Positions 16,284-25,040 of a DNA stretch of 64,000 bases are shown here, piece after piece; the first letter of the stretch is position 1, and every line of letters starts with the position of its first letter. Both the position numbers and the translations under genes were made by a program. This stretch comes from Paenibacillus cookii (lineage in GTDB: Bacteria > Bacillota > Bacilli > Paenibacillales > Paenibacillaceae): positions 1-64,000 of the forward strand of contig NZ_BORW01000019.1 in NCBI RefSeq assembly GCF_018333375.1, read 5' to 3'. The notes under the pieces were generated by a model, which saw only the letters and a program-made list of their open reading frames with translations, was not told where the DNA came from and made no database searches.

Positions 16284-17333
16284 ATGGAAGACATTCATTT
16301 AAACGTGTCCCTGCTGCGCGCCAAAATTCCGAACCTAACGGTGGCGGCACGATCTGCGGGACTCAGACCGGCAACCGTGTCCAACCTTTGCACAGGCAAA
16401 ATCCCGGTCGGAAGGGCCGAGGTCCGGACGCTTGCGGCACTAGCGGAGCTTGCAGGATGCACCATGGACGAACTCATCCTTCGGGGAAGACCTTTGGGCA
16501 TGCTGGAGACAGGAATCAAAGTGATCGATTTACTGGCTCCATTGGTCCAAGGCGGCAGCATCGGTCTGGTGGCGCGCCAGAATGTCGGGCAGCTGGCCTT
16601 GTTGGCGGAGCTTTTTTACAGGTTCAACACATCGGATTACGCTACCGTATTTTGGAAGCCTGAAGCATATGCAAAAGGGATCGACGAGCTGCTTCAAGAG
16701 GCCGAAGCCGTGGGCAGCACGTCCGCCGAAGTGTATGAGCGGATTCTCCAATGCGCCAACAGCAAAGAAGTCGTATTGGGAGCGGATCGCGCCATGGTAT
16801 TGTCGGGCGAGATATTCGATCTCGAAGAGAAACTGAAATCGGCCGGCATACGTCCCGTTACGACCATTCTCGTCGACGTGAGCGGCGATGCGGCGGACGA
16901 AGAGCTGCCGTTTGGACCGCTGGATACGTTTTTGCGTTTTGACGCGGAACTGACGACAAGAGGGCTTTTTCCGGCCATAGATCCCGTCGTATCCACGTCC
17001 GTGATGCTGGAGGGAGCGCAGCTTGAGCCGCTTCATTTATCCATCCAGCAGGAGGCCCGGAAACTCATGCGCCGTTACCGCGAATTAAGGCCGTTGGTCC
17101 TGTTTCGCGGCGAAGAAAAGCTTCCCGGTTCCGAAAGGACTTTGTTCAAGCGGGGCGAGCGCTTGGAAGCTTATTTATCCCAGCCGTTTTTTATCGCCGA
17201 GCCGTTTACCAAGAAAAAAGCGGAGTGGATTCCCCTTCGGGATACGCTTCAAGATGTAAGGACCATTTTGGACGGCAGGGCAGATCATGTCCCGGTTGAA
17301 AAGATCCGTTTTGCAGGCCGTTTAGACGTGTAA
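16284..17333 (+). CDS. HTH protein fused to a degenerate F1-ATPase beta-like domain
   Basis: This 349-residue protein starts at ATG 16284 behind GGTGGTGGTGG. Residues 1-65 look like a Cro/C1-type helix-turn-helix (VAARSAGLRPATVSNLCTGK). From residue 74 it matches the F1 ATP synthase beta subunit: ETGIKVIDLLAPLVQGG, then a P-loop position reading GLVARQNVGQL where active beta has GGAGVGKT. A Walker-B-like strand (TILVDV), LFPAIDPVVSTS and the beta C-terminal signature LSQPFFIAEPFT follow, with LRDTLQDVRTILDG after that. The catalytic Lys and Thr are lost and the segment that carries the catalytic Glu is not recognisable, so ATP hydrolysis is unlikely. Role unknown; a nucleotide- or ligand-sensing repressor is my inference. 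The acetamidase gene follows after 45 bases. Confidence 0.75.
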   Translation: MEDIHLNVSLLRAKIPNLTVAARSAGLRPATVSNLCTGKIPVGRAEVRTLAALAELAGCTMDELILRGRPLGMLETGIKVIDLLAPLVQGGSIGLVARQNVGQLALLAELFYRFNTSDYATVFWKPEAYAKGIDELLQEAEAVGSTSAEVYERILQCANSKEVVLGADRAMVLSGEIFDLEEKLKSAGIRPVTTILVDVSGDAADEELPFGPLDTFLRFDAELTTRGLFPAIDPVVSTSVMLEGAQLEPLHLSIQQEARKLMRRYRELRPLVLFRGEEKLPGSERTLFKRGERLEAYLSQPFFIAEPFTKKKAEWIPLRDTLQDVRTILDGRADHVPVEKIRFAGRLDV

Positions 17334-17378
17334 TAGCCTTAGCGTTTCCCAAAAATCATCTTCCTTGGAGGCGATCCT

Positions 17379-18332
17379 ATGGTTGTGCATCAGATGGATT
17401 TGAACTCAAAAGCGCTGATCGGGAGTTTAACGAAAGAGGTTCCTCCGCTCCTGACCGTATCTTCCGGAGATACGATCCGATTTGCCGTCCCGGATGCGGC
17501 TTGGGGAGTCGGGGAGTCTTATGCCGAACGGAAAAAGCCTTATGCCAGACGGGATAAGCTGGATCGAGGGCATGCCTTGATCGGTCCCTTTTTCCTGGAA
17601 CACGCCAAACGGGGAATGACCCTCGCCATCCGCTTTAACCGGATCGTCCCCGGAAGGTACGGTTTTACGTCGGCGGGACAATATCCGAACTGGCAAAACC
17701 AAAAACTGCATCTGACGGATGAACGGGAACTAACGCTGGACTGGGCATTGGATCCGGAAAAAATGGAAGGAAGCTGCCAAATCGACGGGGCGACGTATTC
17801 GGTCCCGCTTCGTCCCTTCATGGGCATCGTCGGCATGCCGCCGGAAGAGACGGGGATCCATTCGACTTGGCCGCCCCGCTTTTGCGGCGGGAACATCGAT
17901 TGCAAAGAGCTCGTCAGCGGCAGTACGATCTTTTTGCCGATTCCGGTTGACGGAGCTTATCTGGTCATTGGCGACGGGCATGCGGCGCAAGGGGACGGCG
18001 AGGTCAGCTGCCAAGCGATCGAATGTCCGATGGAAGAGGTCGAAGTAACCGTAGATCTTTTGCAAGATATGCATCTGACATATCCGCGGGCGAACACGCC
18101 GTCCGGCTGGCTCACGTTTGGTTTTCATGAGGATCTAAACGAAGCGACGGTTCAAGCCTTGGACGGCATGCTCGGTTTGATGGGCCAATTATACGGCTTG
18201 AATCGCGTGGAGGCAATGGCGGTCGGCAGTGCCGCGATCGATCTTCGAATCACCCAAATCGTTAACGGCGTGAAAGGTGTACATGCTTGTTTGCCGCATG
18301 GTCGCATCACGAAAAAAACGGCAGCTCCTTGA
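17379..18332 (+). CDS. Acetamidase/formamidase family protein
   Basis: This 317-residue cytoplasmic enzyme belongs to the FmdA/AmdA family, which hydrolyses short amides such as formamide and acetamide to ammonia and the acid. Family hallmarks are visible: an N-terminal beta-sandwich with HALIGPFFLEHAK, the segment GIVGMPPEE, the glycine/asparagine stretch CGGNIDCKEL, and the metal-site motif GDGHAAQGDGE near residue 200. GGAGG precedes the ATG by a good distance. It lies 45 bases after the HTH/F1-beta-like gene with no terminator between, so co-transcription is likely and amide or nitrogen metabolism may be what that regulator serves. Confidence 0.85.
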   Translation: MVVHQMDLNSKALIGSLTKEVPPLLTVSSGDTIRFAVPDAAWGVGESYAERKKPYARRDKLDRGHALIGPFFLEHAKRGMTLAIRFNRIVPGRYGFTSAGQYPNWQNQKLHLTDERELTLDWALDPEKMEGSCQIDGATYSVPLRPFMGIVGMPPEETGIHSTWPPRFCGGNIDCKELVSGSTIFLPIPVDGAYLVIGDGHAAQGDGEVSCQAIECPMEEVEVTVDLLQDMHLTYPRANTPSGWLTFGFHEDLNEATVQALDGMLGLMGQLYGLNRVEAMAVGSAAIDLRITQIVNGVKGVHACLPHGRITKKTAAP

Positions 18333-18405
18333 ATAACTATGACAGTATGCATGCCGTCATGTTTCGGGTGCTAAAATGAACCCAAGATAAAGGAGGAGAT
18401 CGATA

Positions 18406-18912
18406 ATGACGCATCCAGCCATTGAAATGTACGATTACCACGTGTGGGAGGTTTCCCGGATCATGGACCGCCTGAAGGAGATTCCGGAGGAGCTGTACCG
18501 GCAAGAGATCGCCAGCAGTTTTCCGTCCATCGCCAAAACGCTGGCCCATATTTATATCGTCGACAACGTTTGGTTCCAAACGCTGCAAGGGGCGGAATTG
18601 GCGGATGCCCTGAATTCTTCCTGGTCCATCAGGGAGGAACTTGAAAACGGATCGCTGCCGGAACTGGAAACGAAATTCAAACGGCTGTCCGAAGCGTGCT
18701 CCCGTTTCCTTCGTGCGCAGGAAGACCTGGAAAAACGCGTCATGCTGAACAATCCGTATGCAGGCAGCCGCGAAACGAGCTTGGCCGAAATCGTCATGCA
18801 AATCGTGACGCACGGGACATACCACAAAGGCAATATCTCCACGATGCTGCGGCAAACGGGGAATTTGTCCGTCATGACCGACTACATCTATTACTTGTAT
18901 GCAAAACAGTAA
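18406..18912 (+). CDS. DinB-family protein
   Basis: This 168-residue four-helix-bundle protein has the three metal-binding His regions of the DinB/YfiT superfamily: YDYHVWEV near residue 11, HIYIVDNVWF near 49 and the C-terminal HGTYHKGNI near 132-140. Members are thought to be metal-dependent, thiol-linked transferases or hydrolases and are often induced by DNA damage, but the function of most is unknown. An AAGGAGGAG ribosome site is close to the ATG. No LexA box is visible before it. A terminator follows. Confidence 0.85.
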   Translation: MTHPAIEMYDYHVWEVSRIMDRLKEIPEELYRQEIASSFPSIAKTLAHIYIVDNVWFQTLQGAELADALNSSWSIREELENGSLPELETKFKRLSEACSRFLRAQEDLEKRVMLNNPYAGSRETSLAEIVMQIVTHGTYHKGNISTMLRQTGNLSVMTDYIYYLYAKQ

Positions 18913-18952
18913 ATCCGTCCATGGCCAGTACCGAAAACCGCGCGGATTCGAA

Positions 18953-18988
18953 AAGAATCAATCATCCAAAAGGATGGTTCTTTTTTTG
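18953..18988 (+). terminator. Terminator after the DinB gene
   Basis: CATCC-AAAA-GGATG with outer AGAA/TTCT pairing forms a stem with a small internal loop, followed by seven T. Confidence 0.7.
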
Positions 18989-19047
18989 CGAAGCCTTATA
19001 CTAAAGATGAAAAGATTCGATCATCCAAGCAATAGCGGGAGGTACAT

Positions 19048-20808
19048 ATGAAGCTGCAGGCGGCGGGCAAAGCGTCCAAATGGTATGTCTATCAAAAAAT
19101 CGTCATCGTGTTCATCTTATTTTTGCTTCCTCTCATTTCCATGAATATATGGCTCAACTACAAAGGCATGTCGGTCACGAAAAACGCCATTCTGAATTCC
19201 TCGCAGGCCGGGGCGTCCTTTTATTCCAAACAGCTCGACAAAGAGATGTATTTTATCCGCAATCTGCAGCTGCAGCTGATCAACGACAAAGACCTGCAGA
19301 AGCTGAGCTTCCGGGGAAGCCTGCTGGGGGATTACGAGGAAGTGCAGCTGATCGAACAGGTCAGGGACCGGCTGTCCACGCTCATGGCGTCCAGCGAATA
19401 CGTGGTGAACAGCGGTGTGTACGTGGAATCCATCCGAAAGACCATCTTGATGAACTCGGGGGTTACGGGCACGCCCAATGAGGAAATGAAGCTTATGACG
19501 TCGCTGAGCGAAGTGACGCCCAAGCCGTCCTTTTACCGCAGCGGGAACCGGATTTTCCTGATTGAAAGCGCAAACAACGGCAGCATCGTGACGTATATCG
19601 AAATCTCGAGGCCCATGCTGCTGCAGTCCTTGAACGAAATCGCGAAACTGTATCCCGAATCGGAAGTGCTGCTCGGAAGCCAAGAATCCGGAACGATGCT
19701 GACGACGGCGGAAAATGCGGACGAATCGGAGGAGATTTTGAAACTGACGGCGGACGAATCCGTGGATCAAGAACCGCCGCAGTTCAAAAAAATGAACGGA
19801 GTCAATTATTTTATCACCCGAAGCGCCGTCGGCTCCCTGCATTTATCCATGATCATGTACGTGAACCAAAATGAGCTTACGCGCCCGTTAAGCCAATTTA
19901 TTACCTGGTTCTATACGCTGTTCATTATCGCGATCATCGTGATGATCCTGTATTCCTTTTCCGTCAACGTGATGATCCATCGGCCGTTATCGAAGCTGGT
20001 TAAAGCGTTCCATATGATCGAAACCGACAACCTCAATATTACGATTGAATCGAAAACCAAAGACGAGTTCCATTACGTGTTCAACAGCTTCAACAATATG
20101 GCGCGGCGGCTCAAAAATTCGATCGAGGAAAACTACGAGCAGAAAATCGCGCTGCAGCATTCCCAGCTGAAACAGCTCCAGTCCCAGATCAATCCGCATT
20201 TTTTGTACAACAGCTTTTTCAATATTTACATGATGTGCAAGGTAGGGGATTCCGACAGCGCGGCGGAGCTTTCCCAGCGGCTTGGAAGCTATTATCAGTA
20301 CATTACGAGAAGCGGGTCCGACGAGGTTCCGTTTTATAAGGAATACCGCCATGCGCTGGATTATTGCGACATTCAATGCATCCGTTTCGCCAACCGGGTA
20401 TCCTTCGAATACGAGGAGGAGACGGAAATTCCGCCATCGATCACGGTGCCGCGGCTGATCATCCAACCGATCGTCGAAAACGTGTTCGAGCACGCTTTTG
20501 AGGACGGCATGATGGAAGGGAAGGTGTTGATCGGCACGGCGTACCGGGAAGGGATGCTGCGCGTCACGGTCGAAGACAACGGAAATTTGGCGACCGACGG
20601 GATGATTGAGGAGCTGCGCGGCAAACTCGCCATGGATTCGAAAACGGTGGAAAACACGGGACTCATCAACGTCAACAACCGTCTCCAGCTTAAATACGGG
20701 CCGGATAGCGGGTTATCGGTGTCGAGAAGCCGGCATGGCGGCTTAAAAATAGATCTGGTTATCGCACTTGAAAACATGAAGGAGGCAGCAGCATGTACCG
20801 ATTGTTAA
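19048..20808 (+). CDS. YesM-type sensor histidine kinase (second system)
   Basis: This 586-residue membrane sensor kinase has two membrane segments (about 15-36 and 288-310) around an extracellular sensor region, then a HAMP linker. The His-kinase domain has its phospho-acceptor in QSQINPHFLYNSFF, and the ATPase domain has the N-box IQPIVENVFEHAF. A GGGAGGT site precedes ATG 19048. The last 16 bases overlap the start of the response regulator, showing translational coupling. The system controls, by position, the importer encoded at 22290-25928. It is clearly a paralogue, not a copy, of the kinase at 9470. Confidence 0.9.
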   Translation: MKLQAAGKASKWYVYQKIVIVFILFLLPLISMNIWLNYKGMSVTKNAILNSSQAGASFYSKQLDKEMYFIRNLQLQLINDKDLQKLSFRGSLLGDYEEVQLIEQVRDRLSTLMASSEYVVNSGVYVESIRKTILMNSGVTGTPNEEMKLMTSLSEVTPKPSFYRSGNRIFLIESANNGSIVTYIEISRPMLLQSLNEIAKLYPESEVLLGSQESGTMLTTAENADESEEILKLTADESVDQEPPQFKKMNGVNYFITRSAVGSLHLSMIMYVNQNELTRPLSQFITWFYTLFIIAIIVMILYSFSVNVMIHRPLSKLVKAFHMIETDNLNITIESKTKDEFHYVFNSFNNMARRLKNSIEENYEQKIALQHSQLKQLQSQINPHFLYNSFFNIYMMCKVGDSDSAAELSQRLGSYYQYITRSGSDEVPFYKEYRHALDYCDIQCIRFANRVSFEYEEETEIPPSITVPRLIIQPIVENVFEHAFEDGMMEGKVLIGTAYREGMLRVTVEDNGNLATDGMIEELRGKLAMDSKTVENTGLINVNNRLQLKYGPDSGLSVSRSRHGGLKIDLVIALENMKEAAACTDC

Positions 20809-22133
20809 TCGTCGACGACGAGCCGGTCATCGTCAACGGATTGATTCAGCTTTTCCAGGAAAATACCGAATTCGAACTGGATGTTTGCAAAGCCTACTCG
20901 GCGGCGGAAGCGTTAAACATCGCCAAAAAAATGAAACTCGACATTCTCGTCAGCGATATCCGCATGCCCCAAAAAAGCGGGCTGCAGCTTGTCGACGACA
21001 TCGCCTACTATTGGCCGCACTGCCGGATCATTTTTTTGACCGGTTACAGCGAATTCGATTACGTCCAGGAAGCCCTGCGCAAGAGAGCGGACAATTACAT
21101 CTTAAAAACGGAAGGCATCGAACCGATCTTTGGGGCGGTAAAAGCGGCCTGCCAAAAACTCGACGAGGAAAACCGCCGCAGAATCCGGGAAGAAAAGGCG
21201 AAAATGCATTTTCAAATCGCCGCTCCCGTGCTTAAAAACGAGCTGGTCGGCAGGCTTTTGAAGGGGGAATCCGCGGCCGCATTGCTGTCCGACCCCCGGT
21301 ATGAAGAACTGGACTTCCGAATTCGCGTAAGCGAGCCTGCATTTTTTGTCGTCGGCAGCTTGGATTCAATCGACGATCCGAATACGAAGGACAAGCTCGG
21401 GGCGGTGCAAAACGGCTTCAGCAACTATTTGCCCGATTCGATTGCATGCGAACATTCCGTGTTGGATGAAGGCGTCCTCGTTTGGCTGCTTCAGCCGCAC
21501 GAAGAACTGCTTGCTCGTTTTTCCCAGCCGGATTCGGAGCCGCAGCGGTGGCGGGGATTTACGTCATATATGAAAGGGATTCTCGAGCTCGTGCAGAACG
21601 AATGCGAAAGCCTGATTGGCGTATCCGTATCCTTTGGCATATCGGGCAATTTAAGCGGATGCTGGGAGACGGTTTCCGGCCAATACAACACGCTGCTGGG
21701 CGTATTGCGTTCCAGGACTGCCCTCTGCCAAAACCTGATCGTCATCGATATCGAACATGCCGGCAGCGAACCGGAAGCCATGGACGATCCGGGGCTCCTG
21801 AAGCAGGAGGACATGAAATCTTGGGTGATCGGCCAGATCCAAAACTACATACAAGCCAACTTGTCCGGGGACGTATCCCTGACGGCAATCGCGGAGAAAG
21901 TGCATTTCAACCCATCGTATTTGTCGCGCTACTACAAACAAATGACGGGGCAAAATCTGCTGGACTACATCCAATCGAAAAAGCTTGAAGCAGCCGTGCA
22001 CCTGATGATGCACACGAACCTGAAGCTGAACGAAATCGCTGCCCGCGTCGGGTTCGATTCGCAATCCTACTTTACGACCTTTTTCAAAAAAAAGACGGGC
22101 ATCTCTCCCCAAGAATACCGCAATGCCAAATGA
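20793..22133 (+). CDS. YesN-type response regulator (second system)
   Basis: This 446-residue protein has a receiver domain (YRLLIVDDEPVIV; phospho-Asp in ILVSDIRMPQKSG; Lys in YILKTEG) and a C-terminal AraC-type DNA-binding domain (HFNPSYLSRYYKQMTG and VGFDSQSYFTTFFKKKTG). The middle region is shorter than in the first YesN protein. It overlaps the kinase gene by 16 bases. A promoter with a possible CcpA site separates it from the lipoprotein gene, which it probably activates. Confidence 0.9.
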   Translation: MYRLLIVDDEPVIVNGLIQLFQENTEFELDVCKAYSAAEALNIAKKMKLDILVSDIRMPQKSGLQLVDDIAYYWPHCRIIFLTGYSEFDYVQEALRKRADNYILKTEGIEPIFGAVKAACQKLDEENRRRIREEKAKMHFQIAAPVLKNELVGRLLKGESAAALLSDPRYEELDFRIRVSEPAFFVVGSLDSIDDPNTKDKLGAVQNGFSNYLPDSIACEHSVLDEGVLVWLLQPHEELLARFSQPDSEPQRWRGFTSYMKGILELVQNECESLIGVSVSFGISGNLSGCWETVSGQYNTLLGVLRSRTALCQNLIVIDIEHAGSEPEAMDDPGLLKQEDMKSWVIGQIQNYIQANLSGDVSLTAIAEKVHFNPSYLSRYYKQMTGQNLLDYIQSKKLEAAVHLMMHTNLKLNEIAARVGFDSQSYFTTFFKKKTGISPQEYRNAK

Positions 22134-22208
22134 GAGCCCGATCATCGGTTTCGCAGCGATCGTTTTTAAAAAGGTAAATAAAGTGAAAGGGAAGTAAAAA
22201 ACTCAAAA

Positions 22209-22238
22209 TTGATAGCGTTTTCTTCTGAAATTTATAAT
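22209..22238 (+). promoter_or_regulatory. Promoter of the second importer, with cre-like overlap
   Basis: TTGATA (22209-22214) and a perfect TATAAT (22233-22238) are 18 bp apart. The 14-mer TGATAGCGTTTTCT at 22210-22223 overlaps the -35 box and resembles a CcpA cre site with two mismatches from the strict consensus. Carbon catabolite repression is therefore possible. Confidence 0.5.
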
Positions 22239-22289
22239 TAAACACATAAAGCACTTGCAAATCGCAGCATAAACAAAGGGGGAAACGCA

Positions 22290-24023
22290 TTGAACATGAA
22301 AAAAATCAATCCATGGAAAATGATTTTGCTCGTCACGATGTCGCTTTCGTTATTTACGGCATGCTCCAGCCAAGGCAAAGATACGGCAGGCCCGGCTGCA
22401 GACCCGTCCTCCAAGGAAGAAAAAAAGAGCACGGACGCGCCGCCGGAGCCGCTCGGGAAATATCCCGAAACCGTCACGGTGACGGAAGTGCTCGGCTACA
22501 ACCCTCCGGAAGACCCGCGGACGCCGAAAGGCATCACGCCGGACCAAAACGCTTACCTCAAAGATTTGAAAGACATGCTGAACATCGAAGTCAAATACAA
22601 GTGGACCGTTCCGTCCAGCCAATTCGAGCAAAAGTTCTCGCTGGCAATGGCTTCGGCCGACCTGCCGGACATCATGGAGCTTGACCAGAAAAACTTCGAG
22701 AAGCTGAAAAAGCAGGGCATGCTGGCCGATTTGACCGAAGCTTATAACGATTACGCTTCTCCGGAGCTGAAGAAATACATGGAATCCGACGGCGGTTTTG
22801 CCATGAAGACGTTCACCGAGGACGGCAAGCTGCTCGCGATCCCGGCTTTCGAAGACCCGTTCCTGTCGACGCAGCTGCTCTGGCTCCGCAAAGACTGGCT
22901 TGAAAACTTGAAGCTGGAGCCGCCGAAAACGATGGACGAACTGGATAAGGTAGCCCAAGCCTTCGTGAAAAACGATCCGGACCAAAACGGCCAAAACGAC
23001 ACGTACGGCGTATCCCTGCAAAAGAACCTGTTTTTCTGGGCTTACGACCTTAGAGGATTTTTTAACGGCTTCGGCGCTTATCCTTCGATCGGCGACAATC
23101 AGTCCGCCTGGATCAAGGACAGCAGCGGCAAGCTGATTCCGGGCCTCATTCAGCCGGAAGTGAAAACCGCGCTGGGCAAGCTTCAATCCTGGTACAAGGA
23201 CGGCATTTTGGACAAAGAATTTGCGCTAAAGGACGAAAACAAGGCCGTCGAAGACATCACGGCAGGCAAAGTCGGCATCGTGTACGGCGAATGGTGGTAT
23301 CCGAACTATCCGCTGAACCTGAACGTCGACAAAGACCCGAAAGCGGAATGGATCGCGATTCAAATTCCGGGTCTCGACGGTCCCGGCAAATCGCTGGTGC
23401 CTAAAATCCGCAGCGGCAAAGTTTATGCCGTAAACAAAAAAATGAAAAATCCGGAAGCCGCCATCAAAATGATCAACTTCTACATCGAAAAAGGCAAAAA
23501 GAAATACATGGAGCAAAACAAAGCGGAAAACGGATACGTATACAACTGGTTTAATCCGCGGATTTACAACCCGGCCCAAATCGAGACGATCTATACGGAA
23601 GTCAACAAGGCGCTGGATGCGAAGCAGACGGAAATTACGCTGGACGATGAAAACTACAAAAACGTTGCCGACGTCTTTAAGGCAACCCAGGATTATCTGG
23701 CAGGCAACACGGCGAATGCCTCCAAAGGCGTCAACTGGGGCCAATACTTCAGCCGCGCGGCAAAAGACGGAGGCTGGGGCATGACCCGGCAGATCAAGGA
23801 AAGCGGAGCTTTCGTGAACAACGAATTCTTCGGCCTGCCGACGGAAACGCAAGTCGAAAAAGGCGCCCAGCTCGACAAGCTGATGCAGGAATCTTTCACG
23901 AAAATCATTATGGGCGGTTCCCTGGACGAATTCGACAAGTTCGTTCAAAGCTGGAAGTCCCTTGGCGGAGACCAAATCACCCAAGAGGTGAACGACTGGT
24001 ACAGCAAACAGGCTGCGAAATAA
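22290..24023 (+). CDS. Extracellular solute-binding lipoprotein (second importer)
   Basis: This 577-residue lipoprotein precursor has the lipobox SLFTAC at about residues 21-26, followed by a Ser/Lys/Glu-rich linker and a large two-lobed solute-binding protein of the LplA type. It should hand a complex carbohydrate to the two permeases downstream. TTG 22290 lies seven bases after GGGGG, and ATG 22296 is also possible. The gene is followed by a hairpin that separates it from the permease genes and may keep lipoprotein mRNA more abundant than permease mRNA. Confidence 0.88.
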   Translation: MNMKKINPWKMILLVTMSLSLFTACSSQGKDTAGPAADPSSKEEKKSTDAPPEPLGKYPETVTVTEVLGYNPPEDPRTPKGITPDQNAYLKDLKDMLNIEVKYKWTVPSSQFEQKFSLAMASADLPDIMELDQKNFEKLKKQGMLADLTEAYNDYASPELKKYMESDGGFAMKTFTEDGKLLAIPAFEDPFLSTQLLWLRKDWLENLKLEPPKTMDELDKVAQAFVKNDPDQNGQNDTYGVSLQKNLFFWAYDLRGFFNGFGAYPSIGDNQSAWIKDSSGKLIPGLIQPEVKTALGKLQSWYKDGILDKEFALKDENKAVEDITAGKVGIVYGEWWYPNYPLNLNVDKDPKAEWIAIQIPGLDGPGKSLVPKIRSGKVYAVNKKMKNPEAAIKMINFYIEKGKKKYMEQNKAENGYVYNWFNPRIYNPAQIETIYTEVNKALDAKQTEITLDDENYKNVADVFKATQDYLAGNTANASKGVNWGQYFSRAAKDGGWGMTRQIKESGAFVNNEFFGLPTETQVEKGAQLDKLMQESFTKIIMGGSLDEFDKFVQSWKSLGGDQITQEVNDWYSKQAAK

Positions 24024-24064
24024 TCGCTTGCGCGGATGCTGCGACAATCCAGAATGATGTGATG

Positions 24065-24109
24065 AAACGGGAGGAGGAGCCTGATGGATGCCGGCGATTC
24101 CTCCCGTTT
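24065..24109. promoter_or_regulatory. Intercistronic hairpin overlapping a ribosome site
   Basis: A perfect 11-bp inverted repeat (24065-24075 with 24099-24109) encloses a GGAGGAGG site and the ATG at 24084. In the RNA it would hide that ribosome site. No T-run follows, so it is more an mRNA-stabilising or translation-limiting element than a full terminator. Confidence 0.55.
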
Positions 24110-24134
24110 ACGATTTGAACGGGGAGGTCCATCT

Positions 24135-25025
24135 GTGAGAACGCTAAAAAAGGAATATTTGCTTCATATCATGCTGCTGCCCGGCGTGATCGTCACGCTC
24201 ATTTATGCTTACGGGCCCATGGCCGGGCTGGTGATGGCATTCCAGCAATTCGAGCCGCTTTCCGGCTTTTTCCATTCGAAGTTCGTCGGGTTCGACAACT
24301 TCAAATACGTTTTTAATATGCCGGATTTCAAGCAGGTGCTGTGGAATACGGTATTGATCGCCGTCATTAAAATGGTGTTGTTTCTGCTCGTCCCTCTGAT
24401 TCTGGCGCTGCTGCTCAATGAAGTCACCAAGCGCTGGTTTTCCCGGTTCATCCAATCGGCCGTGTTCCTGCCGTTTTTCCTGTCCTGGACCGTGCTTGGC
24501 GGCGTCATCATCGAGCTGTTTTCGCTGAGCGGCCCGGTCAACGGGCTGCTGGCGGCGATGGGACTCAAGCCGATCATGTTCATGCTGGATAACGAGTGGT
24601 TCCGCGGCATCGTGATCGGGTCCGACGTCTGGAAAGGGATGGGGTATAACATGATCGTTATGCTGGCCGCGATTACCGGCATCAACGCGACCCTTTACGA
24701 AGCCGCTGAAGTGGACGGTGCGGGACGATGGAAGCAAATGATCCACATTACGCTTCCGGGCATGGCGCCGATCCTCATTTTGCTCGGAGTGCTCAGCCTT
24801 GGCGGCATTTTGAATGCCGGCTTCGAACAAATCCTGATCATGTATAACCCGACCGTTTACGAAGGGGCGGATATCATCGATACGTTCGTTTACAGGCTGG
24901 GGATGTTCAGCCAGCAGTTCGGACCGGCCGCCGCCGTCGGATTGTTCAAATCCGTCATTTCCCTGGTTTTGGTGTCCGTGACCTATTACGCGGCTTACAA
25001 ATACAACAATTATCGGATCTTTTAA
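24135..25025 (+). CDS. Carbohydrate ABC importer permease, LplB type (second importer)
   Basis: I start this permease at GTG 24135 (296 residues) because GGGGAGG lies at ideal distance and the protein then opens with the usual KKEYLLHIMLLPGVIVTLIY. An ATG at 24084 with a strong ribosome site would add 17 residues but is buried in a hairpin. Six membrane segments and the EAA loop EAAEVDGAGRWKQMIHITLP are present. It pairs with the next permease to form the channel. As in the first importer, no ATPase gene is nearby. Confidence 0.87.
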   Translation: MRTLKKEYLLHIMLLPGVIVTLIYAYGPMAGLVMAFQQFEPLSGFFHSKFVGFDNFKYVFNMPDFKQVLWNTVLIAVIKMVLFLLVPLILALLLNEVTKRWFSRFIQSAVFLPFFLSWTVLGGVIIELFSLSGPVNGLLAAMGLKPIMFMLDNEWFRGIVIGSDVWKGMGYNMIVMLAAITGINATLYEAAEVDGAGRWKQMIHITLPGMAPILILLGVLSLGGILNAGFEQILIMYNPTVYEGADIIDTFVYRLGMFSQQFGPAAAVGLFKSVISLVLVSVTYYAAYKYNNYRIF

Positions 25026-25040
25026 ACGGGAGGCAGAGAG

